Origin: JBNJFY01 sp051747265
GTDB taxonomy: Bacteria > Bacteroidota > Rhodothermia > Balneolales > Balneolaceae
Assembly: GCA_051747265.1 (NCBI GenBank)
Contig: JBNJFY010000001.1
Location: forward strand, 868,001-932,000
Length of the DNA stretch: 64,000 nt
Reading direction: 5' to 3'
This document shows positions 54,881-62,757 of this stretch, one piece after another (position 1 is the first letter of the stretch; each line of letters starts with the position of its first letter). The position numbers and the translations under genes were made by a program. The notes beneath the pieces were generated by a model. That model saw only the letters and a list, made by a program, of their open reading frames with translations, made no database searches and was not told where the DNA came from.

Positions 54881-55240
54881 ATGTCGTTAACAGCTCAATT
54901 GGAAATAATGAGTTCGGTCTTTCTTGCTGAACAAATGCCTAAGCCTGATACAACTACGGAAAAAGAGGTAGAAGTTCAGGAGAAAGATGAATCAAAGACC
55001 GAAGAAGGCTTGGATGCCCCATGGCGTTTGATACTCTATAATGATGAGGTTCATACCTTCGAAGAAGTCATCCACCAGCTCATCAAAGCCTTAGGATGCA
55101 CTCTTATGAAAGCTGAAGAACTAACTCATACGGTACATACCAAAGGTAAAGCAACCGTATTCGAAGGAACATTTGAGGAGTGCTTCGAAAAAAACACCAT
55201 CCTCCAGGAAATTCAACTTATCACCGAAATCAAAGGATAA
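54881..55240 (+). CDS. clpS: ATP-dependent Clp protease adaptor ClpS
   Basis: A protein of about 119 residues. Its core is WRLILYNDEVHTFEEVIHQL, then CTLMKAEELTHTVHTKG and a C-terminal region that fits ClpS. It recognises N-degron substrates and hands them to ClpA/ClpC. The first 40 residues are acidic and variable, as usual. I chose ATG 54881; a second ATG at 54908 (MSSVFLAEQM) is equally possible, and the TTG at 54872 less so. It sits between purS and purQ, an odd place that implies shared transcription. Confidence 0.9.
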   Translation: MSLTAQLEIMSSVFLAEQMPKPDTTTEKEVEVQEKDESKTEEGLDAPWRLILYNDEVHTFEEVIHQLIKALGCTLMKAEELTHTVHTKGKATVFEGTFEECFEKNTILQEIQLITEIKG

Positions 55241-55246
55241 ATTATT

Positions 55247-55948
55247 GTGGCTGCAACAGTTGGCGTTGTCGTTTTCCCAGGCTCTAATTGCGATCACGAC
55301 GCATATCATGCTTTTAAGCATGTTCTAGGAGTCGATACTAAATTCATTTGGCACAAAGAAACTGAACTAGGCGACTTAGATTTAATCGTTCTTCCCGGCG
55401 GATTTTCCTACGGTGATTATCTTCGTTCAGGTGCAATTGCCCGTTTTTCACCAGTGATGGAGCAAGTAATCAAATTCGCTAATACCGGTGGACCAGTACT
55501 CGGAATCTGTAATGGCTTTCAGATTCTATTGGAATCCGGGTTACTGCCTGGTGCGATGCTGCACAATGAAAATCTGCGTTTCATGTGTAAACAAATCCAT
55601 ATTCGCACTGAAACTTCCAATACCCCTTTTACTTCTAAAATTAACGAAGGGCAAGTATTACAAATGCCTGTAGCCCACGGCGAAGGCAATTATCATATCG
55701 AAGAGGATGGCTTGAAAAAGTTACAAGATGATGATCGCATTGTGTTCCGTTATTGCGATGCCCATGGCCAGCTTACCAAAGGATCGAATATCAATGGATC
55801 CGTTGATCATATTGCGGGCATTTGTAATGAAAATCGCAATGTATTGGGTATGATGCCCCATCCCGAACGGGCTGTAGAATTGGAAGTGGGCTCTGCTGAT
55901 GGACGCCTAATTTTAGAATCAGCCTTGAATCAATTACAAACAGCCTAA
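55247..55948 (+). CDS. purQ: Phosphoribosylformylglycinamidine synthase subunit PurQ
   Basis: A 233-residue class I glutamine amidotransferase. The catalytic cysteine is in VLGICNGFQILLESG (about 87), and histidine and glutamate lie in GMMPHPERAVE. VVFPGSNCDHDAYHA is the typical opening. It makes ammonia from glutamine for FGAM synthesis with PurS and PurL. A GTG start lies 6 bases after clpS. Confidence 0.95.
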   Translation: MAATVGVVVFPGSNCDHDAYHAFKHVLGVDTKFIWHKETELGDLDLIVLPGGFSYGDYLRSGAIARFSPVMEQVIKFANTGGPVLGICNGFQILLESGLLPGAMLHNENLRFMCKQIHIRTETSNTPFTSKINEGQVLQMPVAHGEGNYHIEEDGLKKLQDDDRIVFRYCDAHGQLTKGSNINGSVDHIAGICNENRNVLGMMPHPERAVELEVGSADGRLILESALNQLQTA

Positions 55949-55961
55949 ATACATTGTTCAC

Positions 55962-57002
55962 ATGGATTTTGACCTACTAAAACGTATTGTTGAAGCTCCT
56001 GGAGCACCCGGCTTTGAACATGCAATACGTGAGGAAATTCAAACCATTATCACCCCTTATGTAGATCATATTCATGTGGATGGAATGGGTAACTTGATTG
56101 CGCGCAGCGGGCCCAAAGAGGCGCGCCCGGTGGTTATGGCCGTAGCTCATATGGATGAGATTGGTCTGATATCCACTCACATTGATGATTCTGGATTTAT
56201 CCGTTTTCACACACTGGGTGGATTTGATCCCACTACCCTTATCACGCAACGTGTTTGGGTTCATACTCCACAAGGGGAAGACCTATTGGGAGTTATTGGG
56301 TCCAAACCCATTCATGTGCAATCAGCAGCGGAAAAGAAGAAGGTTCCTAAAATAAAGGATCTATTTATTGATGTAGGCCTACCCAAAGAACAAGTAATAG
56401 AGAAGGTACCTGCAGGAACCCCCATTACCCGAAATCGTCCGTTAGATTTAATGGGGAACTGTATAACCGGCAAATCGCTAGATAATCGATTATCAGTATA
56501 CATTCTAATTGAAGCACTCCGCAAATCAAATTCTACGGATAATACCTTCTATGCTGTATTCTCCACACAAGAGGAAGTTGGCATTCGCGGTGCCCGTACT
56601 GCGGCTCAAGCCATTCAACCAGATATTGGTATAGCCTTGGATGTCACACTTGCCAATGATGTTCCTGGATCGCAATCCCACGAACACTGCACAAAACTGG
56701 GCGAAGGTACTGCGGTCAAGGTATTGGACAAAAGTGTCATTTCCACTCCTGAATTGGTTCGCTTCATAAGTAACCTTGCTGATGAACATGATATTAAACT
56801 ACAGCGCGAAGTACTTACCGCCGGTGGTACGGATACTTCAGCGATGCAATACTTAATTGGTTCTTCTGCTCATGTATCTTGTATCTCTACGCCAACTCGC
56901 TACATCCACTCCACTACCGAAGTGGCTCATACCGAAGATATCAATTACTCAATCGATTTAATGCGTCACCTCATCGAACAATTACATACTTATTCGCAGT
57001 AA
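55962..57002 (+). CDS. M42 family metallopeptidase
   Basis: A 346-residue aminopeptidase-like protein. VVMAVAHMDEIGLIST supplies the first metal histidine and aspartate. DNRLSVYILIEAL contains the bridging aspartate, and STQEEVGIRGAR the catalytic glutamate pair. It has a small insertion domain (about 70-160). The family includes tetrahedral TET aminopeptidases and cellulase-adjacent members; the natural substrate is unknown. It follows purQ by 13 bases and precedes lptB by 13. Confidence 0.88.
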   Translation: MDFDLLKRIVEAPGAPGFEHAIREEIQTIITPYVDHIHVDGMGNLIARSGPKEARPVVMAVAHMDEIGLISTHIDDSGFIRFHTLGGFDPTTLITQRVWVHTPQGEDLLGVIGSKPIHVQSAAEKKKVPKIKDLFIDVGLPKEQVIEKVPAGTPITRNRPLDLMGNCITGKSLDNRLSVYILIEALRKSNSTDNTFYAVFSTQEEVGIRGARTAAQAIQPDIGIALDVTLANDVPGSQSHEHCTKLGEGTAVKVLDKSVISTPELVRFISNLADEHDIKLQREVLTAGGTDTSAMQYLIGSSAHVSCISTPTRYIHSTTEVAHTEDINYSIDLMRHLIEQLHTYSQ

Positions 57003-57015
57003 TTGAATTCTTCTC

Positions 57016-57792
57016 ATGACAGACGAGCCCACATCTACACCACAGTCTATTTTACGAAGTGATCGTCTGACCAAGCGATATCGTAAACGTACGGTTGCAT
57101 CGGAAGTCAGTATCAACGTTAGCCAGGGAGAAATAGTTGGTTTGCTGGGACCAAACGGTGCAGGTAAAACGACTACCTTTCATATGTTTATCGGGCTGGT
57201 TACTCCTGAATCCGGTCGCATTTTTATTGATGAGCATGAGTTAACCCATCTTCCTATGTACCAACGAGCCCGTTTGGGAATCGGATATTTAGCTCAAGAG
57301 GCCAGCGTATTTCGCAATTTAACGGTTCGGGAAAACTTGGATTCCATCCTTCAATTCCATCCACTTTCTGATCAAGAACGAAATCAAAAAGTGGACTCAC
57401 TCATTGACGAGTTTGGCTTGCATCGTGTTGTGGATAGCAAGGGATATAGCTTATCTGGTGGGGAACGACGACGGACGGAAATTGCCCGCGCCTTAGCCAC
57501 TGATCCTAAATTTATATTACTTGATGAACCTTTTGCCGGGGTGGATCCTATCGCCGTTGAGGATATACAACAGATCGTGGCTCAACTCAAGCACCGAAAT
57601 ATTGGCATTTTCATCACCGATCATAATGTGCACGAAACTCTTGCTATTACGGATCGGGCCTATCTGATGTTTGAGGGGAAAATATTAAAAGAGGGATCCG
57701 CGGATGAACTGGCTGAAGATGAAGAAGCCAAGCGTTTATACCTAGGCCAACAATTCCGATTGGATCGCTACTCTACGGGTTCTGAATCTTAA
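57016..57792 (+). CDS. lptB: LPS export ABC transporter ATP-binding protein LptB
   Basis: A 258-residue ABC ATPase. Walker A is GLLGPNGAGKTTTFH, the signature YSLSGGERRRTEIARALA, and Walker B FILLDEPFAGVDPIAV. The LptB-specific ISVN-like start region and VFRNLTVRENLDSIL fit the family. It powers extraction of lipopolysaccharide from the inner membrane with LptFG, supporting an outer membrane in this organism. It ends just before a MITE-like element. Confidence 0.93.
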   Translation: MTDEPTSTPQSILRSDRLTKRYRKRTVASEVSINVSQGEIVGLLGPNGAGKTTTFHMFIGLVTPESGRIFIDEHELTHLPMYQRARLGIGYLAQEASVFRNLTVRENLDSILQFHPLSDQERNQKVDSLIDEFGLHRVVDSKGYSLSGGERRRTEIARALATDPKFILLDEPFAGVDPIAVEDIQQIVAQLKHRNIGIFITDHNVHETLAITDRAYLMFEGKILKEGSADELAEDEEAKRLYLGQQFRLDRYSTGSES

Positions 57793-57796
57793 TTAC

Positions 57797-57924
57797 AGAG
57801 GGCTTTGCAAAACCTTCCGAATTTTTTTTCATGCCAAGATGTAGTAACAATCACCGTTTACACAATCTAATCAGGGGATTTTCGTACTACGTTCGCAATG
57901 ACAGGTAGTTTTGCAAAGCCCTCT
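57797..57924. mobile_element. MITE-like element with perfect 17-base terminal inverted repeats
   Basis: AGAGGGCTTTGCAAAAC at 57797-57813 is repeated in reverse complement at 57908-57924. Between them are about 94 bases without a gene. The interior contains, on the minus strand, TGTCATTGCGAACGTAGTAC, resembling the widespread GTCATTGCGA-type bacterial repeat. The ends resemble those of transposase-bearing IS4/IS5-like elements, so this is probably a non-autonomous derivative. It lies between convergent genes, where the folded ends may also act as a two-way terminator. The last base of its right end is the first base (plus strand) of the DUF6089-like stop codon. Confidence 0.75.
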
Positions 57925-58616
57925 TATAGCTGATAACGCAACGATAATGAACGGCGAATAACGTAATCATTATTATTTTCTGTGCCTAAATATCCAATAT
58001 TATCCAAATAATCGGTATTGGTGAAGTTCCAGGATTGCTCTATTTGCAAACTGATCTTTTTCCCTTTAAGTAGAACAAGCCCCACGCTCAGCGGCACCAC
58101 AGCAGCTCGTAACGAATATTCTTCATCAACTAAGCGGGTTTCCGGCCGATCATCCAGATTGCGATTATTATCATCCTGAATATTGAAAGTTAATATCCCC
58201 AATCCCACACCGGCATACAGATCTACAAATGATGTTTTCCAATAGGTCCATCGTAAGCCGATATCCAATGAATTGATTCGGGTATGAAAGAAGGTATTGG
58301 GTTCTCTATCCGTATTCAGGAGTTGTACTGGATCGCCGGGTTTATACTCTCCTTCGATCTCCCCGATATTAAGCGTAGCTTTAAACGCTAAATTATCATC
58401 CAATTGCTTTAGATATCTGACGGAAACATTTAGCTGTCCCATGGATCGCTTCGGGGTTAAATCACCAACATAAGAGTTACTACCCACCCCAAAAGAGACG
58501 TAATGCTGAGCATTTGTTTTTTGAACAGGCATAATCAACATCCCACCTATTATCCCCAGTATCAGTAGAAGATACCGGCAAGAATAATAATTAGATTGAT
58601 ATATACCCTTTTTCAT
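57924..58616 (-). CDS. Outer-membrane beta-barrel protein, DUF6089-like
   Basis: A 230-residue protein with a signal peptide (hydrophobic near 16-33, cleavage around TNAQ) and alternating strands. The mature start HYVSFGVGSNSYVGDLTP matches DUF6089 barrel proteins of Bacteroidota-like organisms. It is probably an eight-strand outer-membrane barrel; function unknown. It lies 14 bases downstream of rho. Its stop codon abuts the MITE-like element. Confidence 0.75.
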   Translation of the reverse strand: MKKGIYQSNYYSCRYLLLILGIIGGMLIMPVQKTNAQHYVSFGVGSNSYVGDLTPKRSMGQLNVSVRYLKQLDDNLAFKATLNIGEIEGEYKPGDPVQLLNTDREPNTFFHTRINSLDIGLRWTYWKTSFVDLYAGVGLGILTFNIQDDNNRNLDDRPETRLVDEEYSLRAAVVPLSVGLVLLKGKKISLQIEQSWNFTNTDYLDNIGYLGTENNNDYVIRRSLSLRYQL

Positions 58617-58630
58617 AATGCGCTTCTAAA

Positions 58631-59842
58631 TTACACTATTGCGGCAATTTGATTTAGTAGTTCAGCATTGCTGTCTGTGTTTTTCAGCACTTGCAATAGG
58701 CTGGTCATCTGCTCCTTTGGAGATTTCTTTAATAAATACCGGCGAACCATGTTTCGTTCTTCGAGCGATTCTTTGATAAATTTATCTTCGTTACGCGTAC
58801 TGGATGCAGATATATTGATAGCCGGGAAAATTCGATCATTCGCCAATTCTCTATCCAAAACTAGTTCCATATTTCCGGTACCTTTGAACTCCTCAAAAAT
58901 CAGATCATCCATTCGAGAATTTGTCTCGATCAGGCAGGTGGCGATAATAGTTAAAGAACCACCATCCTCGATTTTGCGAGCGGATCCGAAAATCTTTTTT
59001 GGTACTTCCAAGGCTCGTATATCCAAACCACCAGAAAGCGTACGCCCACTGCCGCTTTGAGCCGCATTATAGGCTCGACCTAATCTTGTCAATGAATCAA
59101 TTAGTAATATGGCATCTTCGCCCTGTTCTGCTTTTCTCTTAGCATACGCCAACGCCATTTCCGTAATCCGAACGTGGCTTTCTGTTTTCTTATCGTTAGA
59201 AGATGCGAAAACTTGAGCTTCCGTGGTTCGCATAAAGTCGGTTACCTCCTCCGGTCGTTCGTCAACCAGAAGCACCGATAAATCTATATCTTCGTGATGT
59301 TCTGCTACACTTTTGGCGATTTCTTTTAATAGAACCGTTTTACCCGTGCGTGGAGGGGCGACAATCAATCCACGTTGGCCACGCCCTATTGGAGCGACCA
59401 AGTCCAACACCCGCATTTCAATATCATCCGGATTAAATCCCAGTTTGATATGTTCGACGGGCATAATCGGGGTTTGATGCTCGAAATTAGGGACTTTATG
59501 CCATTCAATGGGATCACGGCCATTGATGGAATATATTCTACTTACTCGCTTAAATCCCTTTTGGTCCTCTTCAAATTGTCCGGTTAAGGTCAGCCCCGGT
59601 CGTAATTCATGATGTTTTACCATGTCCGGTTTTAAGAATGGGTCACGAGGATCATAACTAAATTCATGATCCTTTTTTCTGATAAATCCATAATTCTTCT
59701 CATTGATTTCCAACACCCCTTCAAATTCACCACCCACTTTGGTGTTTTTATTATCAATGAAATGCGGGATAAACACATTGTTTTTACGGCCTTTGCCTTT
59801 TTTGCGTCCTTTTCTGGAATTTCGCTTTCTGGATCTACCCAT
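58631..59842 (-). CDS. rho: Transcription termination factor Rho
   Basis: A hexameric RNA helicase of about 403 residues. The N-terminus is a basic extension (RKRNSRKGRKKGKGRKN), followed by the RNA-binding fold with FEGVLEINEKNYGFIRKKD. The P-loop is APPRTGKTVLLKEIAKSV, and VLLVDERPEEVTDFMR the Walker B region. I start at MGRSRK (59842), since the 19 codons upstream (from 59899) do not look like a Rho N-terminus, but the longer start cannot be excluded. Length is near E. coli Rho (419). Confidence 0.94.
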   Translation of the reverse strand: MGRSRKRNSRKGRKKGKGRKNNVFIPHFIDNKNTKVGGEFEGVLEINEKNYGFIRKKDHEFSYDPRDPFLKPDMVKHHELRPGLTLTGQFEEDQKGFKRVSRIYSINGRDPIEWHKVPNFEHQTPIMPVEHIKLGFNPDDIEMRVLDLVAPIGRGQRGLIVAPPRTGKTVLLKEIAKSVAEHHEDIDLSVLLVDERPEEVTDFMRTTEAQVFASSNDKKTESHVRITEMALAYAKRKAEQGEDAILLIDSLTRLGRAYNAAQSGSGRTLSGGLDIRALEVPKKIFGSARKIEDGGSLTIIATCLIETNSRMDDLIFEEFKGTGNMELVLDRELANDRIFPAINISASSTRNEDKFIKESLEERNMVRRYLLKKSPKEQMTSLLQVLKNTDSNAELLNQIAAIV

Positions 59843-59985
59843 TGTAGTCGTATTGGTTTTAAAGTTCTGAGTTTTGACGGTATTTAACCGTCGATACATG
59901 AATTGCTGAATTGCATAAGAAACTAGCCCAACGGCCAGTTTTCACTTTTGAGATTGTTGCAGGAAGGCGATGCGGGAGGAGAATA

Positions 59986-60012
59986 GAATCAGGAGTTATC
60001 CACTCCTGATTC
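59986..60012. terminator. Perfect hairpin after the TPR gene
   Basis: GAATCAGGAGT and ACTCCTGATTC form an 11-pair stem around TATCC, 51 bases past the TPR gene stop and upstream of rho on the minus strand. The following tract (TATTCTCC) is not a full T-run. It probably ends the transcript of the upstream envelope genes or separates them from rho. Confidence 0.55.
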
Positions 60013-60062
60013 AACGATATCATTAATTAGTATACAAATCTTTCTACAGTACGGAAACTGAA

Positions 60063-61373
60063 TTATCGTACCGTGGTGGTTTCATTAATCCAACCGTAGC
60101 ACGAATCTAGGTTGCTATCCACTTTAATTTTGTCACCCGCTTCTAATGGGGGCTTCCAATAAAATTTATCCTCAGCAGAAGGCAATACTGGTTCATAGCT
60201 TTGGTATTGACGTTCCACTGAATTACTCAGAGAAGAATCCACCGCTTTGGCCTTATCTAAATAATCAAGTACCAACCAATAAACCACTTTGTCTTGGCGT
60301 GACATTTTACGATCACTTGTACATTGATTCACAGCTTGACTATAGATCTGCGCAATTTGGATATAGGCCCGACCCAGATTTTCATCGTGGCTCAGTGCCT
60401 CACGGGCATATTTACGAGCTTCTTGCAGCTGATCCATATTTTTATACGCATCAGCCAGCTCCATAGCAATTTCAGTTAATGCCTCTTTCTGATCCGTTTT
60501 ATCCTTCGCCTCTTTTAAGTATTTGATAGCTCGGTCGTAATTAGCATTGGATAAAGCATTCTCAGCCACACGCATCACATTATCGTAGCTGGGGTTAAGT
60601 TCATATAGTTTGCCCGCAGTCTGTCGTGCTTTATCCATCATTTCCTGATCTTCATAAAGCTCTAATAGTTCCACTAGAACTTCTTCATTTTCAGGATTTT
60701 CATTCAACTTTTCCTCGAGGAACCCGACGCGCTCTTCCGGATCATCGAAGAGTTCATTTCGCATTTTATCATAGAAATCAATCACATCTTGATTGGCATA
60801 GGGTTCGGTTTTTTCCATGACAGAAAGAGCCATTTCTTTCTCGTTCTTGGACACATAATTCTGAACAAGAATTTTAACGTAATAACCCCTTCCTAATTCA
60901 GCGGCACGTTGAGCATCCATTTTTACGAGTTTTCCATACTCGGCGTAGGCCTTACTCAAACCGTCATCAATATAATCAGCATTAGACTGATAAAATCGAC
61001 CCTGCTTATAATGCCAGTCAAACCTGTCGATTTCGTCTTCCTCATAGGTCTCATACACAAGATCAAACACTGTCACCGCTGAATCTAAATACGCAGAACG
61101 TTTGGTAGGATCTTCAAATGTTTTAGACCATTCAGTATAAATTTTGACCATCCGCTCAAAATTTCGTTCCCCTTTATATTGCGGAAGTTCTTCCAACGTG
61201 CGCGGACGATGTTTAATTAACCAACGACCATATATAGCAGCGGTTTGGTAGGAATCGTTCTTATAATTTTCAACAAACACGGAATAGGCCTCAAGGGGGC
61301 TAAGACCGAATGGTTGGGCATTAGCTGCAGTGGTGCAGGTAAATAGTAATGCCAAAATCCACAGTTTTTTCAT
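60063..61373 (-). CDS. Exported TPR-repeat protein
   Basis: A 436-residue protein with a signal peptide (LWILALLFTCTTAANAQ). It is a run of helix pairs typical of tetratricopeptide repeats; clear ones include VLVELLELYEDQEMMDKARQ, ANYDRAIKYLKEAKD and LQEARKYAREALSHDENLGR. Such proteins scaffold envelope complexes. No enzyme motif is visible. It follows the barrel gene by 64 bases on the same strand; a shared envelope role is plausible. Confidence 0.75.
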   Translation of the reverse strand: MKKLWILALLFTCTTAANAQPFGLSPLEAYSVFVENYKNDSYQTAAIYGRWLIKHRPRTLEELPQYKGERNFERMVKIYTEWSKTFEDPTKRSAYLDSAVTVFDLVYETYEEDEIDRFDWHYKQGRFYQSNADYIDDGLSKAYAEYGKLVKMDAQRAAELGRGYYVKILVQNYVSKNEKEMALSVMEKTEPYANQDVIDFYDKMRNELFDDPEERVGFLEEKLNENPENEEVLVELLELYEDQEMMDKARQTAGKLYELNPSYDNVMRVAENALSNANYDRAIKYLKEAKDKTDQKEALTEIAMELADAYKNMDQLQEARKYAREALSHDENLGRAYIQIAQIYSQAVNQCTSDRKMSRQDKVVYWLVLDYLDKAKAVDSSLSNSVERQYQSYEPVLPSAEDKFYWKPPLEAGDKIKVDSNLDSCYGWINETTTVR

Positions 61374-61437
61374 AACTAAGTTGGTTATGGTAATTATTTA
61401 GTTAATAAATTTGGATAGAACGCAGCCAGTCATGCGC

Positions 61438-62757
61438 TTATTGAAACTTAGACTGTACAAACATCATTTCAGCCAAATTGAAGGAGACGCGGACAGACCA
61501 AATTTGTTCACGTACCAAATCAGCATTCTGTGTACCTCGCATCCCATACTGTAACGAAATATGCACAGAAGATCGTGTGCGAGGAGCCGGGATCCCGATT
61601 CCCAGCGATCCAAGTACGGTTTGGATACGCTCTCCATTAATTGATAGATGTCCCGTATCGTACGAAACGCCCGCATAATATTTCAGGCGGGACAGGAATG
61701 TAGATGTTGTTTTTAAATAGGGCAAATATTTGATGCCGCCCCCGATTTTTAAACGGTCAACGAAATTTTCGTCATCGGATTTAGCAAAGTTTTCATATTC
61801 GCTCCATTGTTGATACCGTAATTCACTTGCCACCGTAATATTTTGGGAAAAACGATAGGCTAACCCGCCATCTACTCCCATCGGCAATTGGATATCGCCG
61901 GCAGTTTTCCCTTCGTCAATGGGGAATTCCCGAACTCCACCTCGAAGTTCTATTTCTGCAGTTTGAGAAAACTCACCATCGATAATGGTGGGCAAGGTCA
62001 TACTTACCCCGCCAGATAGTTCATCTTCATCACCAAAAATATTCGGACGATTAACAAATAAACCCAATCGTTGCCGGAAAGCTTTACCATACAGTTCTTG
62101 GTTGATAATGGAGGGCTGAAAGTTTTCCTGGTCATAGATTACACTCAAATCATTTTGCACCTCTCCAAATACCATAGACCCAGCATAACCAATGGAAAAC
62201 ATTTTGTTGATTCGCCATCCCAAGCCCAACTCAAATTGGTCAAAGCCGCCATTACCTCGATTCTCAACGATATAGCGTAATGAACCACCGCTATTATTTT
62301 CACTAGGATCTAATGTCACATCAGATATGGCTCGATAGCTAGACCGTGTAATGGGGGTTAACGAAACCGATAATCCCAATTTATTCTTAATCAGTGGAAA
62401 TACTGATTGAAAATGAGTAGCCGATAAATTTACGTTGGTGGCACTGGTAAAGGGATCTTTGGCCTGGAAACGCTGAAGCAGAAGCCCGCCGGATGCTTTG
62501 GTGTAAATGGCCGACCCCCACTGGGCGGGATTAGCCATACCCGGAACATAGGGATCATAAAAACTCACCCCATTCAATCCCATGGGATCGGCGTCCGCAC
62601 TATTAAAATCGGCGGGCACCCCAATTCCTAAATAGGAATAGATGGATCCGCTGCGAGCTTTATCAATATTGATTTGTGCCTGTACTAATCCTGGACACAA
62701 ACCAACCAGTGCAATGAATAATAAAAGTGCTAGATATGAAGAGGAACGATACTTCAA
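61438..62757 (-). CDS. Outer-membrane barrel protein (OmpP1/FadL-like)
   Basis: A 439-residue protein with a signal peptide (LALLLFIALVGLCPGLVQAQ). The mature part starts with YSYLGIGVPADFNSADADP, the small hatch region seen in FadL/OmpP1-like barrels of this group, and continues with strands such as FEL-GLGWRINKMFSIGYAGS. It probably makes a 12-16 strand barrel; substrate unknown. Its ATG overlaps the stop of the preceding DUF4270-like gene by 4 bases, so the two are translationally coupled. Confidence 0.72.
   Translation of the reverse strand: MKYRSSSYLALLLFIALVGLCPGLVQAQINIDKARSGSIYSYLGIGVPADFNSADADPMGLNGVSFYDPYVPGMANPAQWGSAIYTKASGGLLLQRFQAKDPFTSATNVNLSATHFQSVFPLIKNKLGLSVSLTPITRSSYRAISDVTLDPSENNSGGSLRYIVENRGNGGFDQFELGLGWRINKMFSIGYAGSMVFGEVQNDLSVIYDQENFQPSIINQELYGKAFRQRLGLFVNRPNIFGDEDELSGGVSMTLPTIIDGEFSQTAEIELRGGVREFPIDEGKTAGDIQLPMGVDGGLAYRFSQNITVASELRYQQWSEYENFAKSDDENFVDRLKIGGGIKYLPYLKTTSTFLSRLKYYAGVSYDTGHLSINGERIQTVLGSLGIGIPAPRTRSSVHISLQYGMRGTQNADLVREQIWSVRVSFNLAEMMFVQSKFQ

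Noticed and set aside
59843..59899. 19-codon N-terminal extension of Rho
   Set aside because: The extra residues do not resemble Rho, while the MGRSRK start leads straight into the basic extension typical of this group; not fully excluded.
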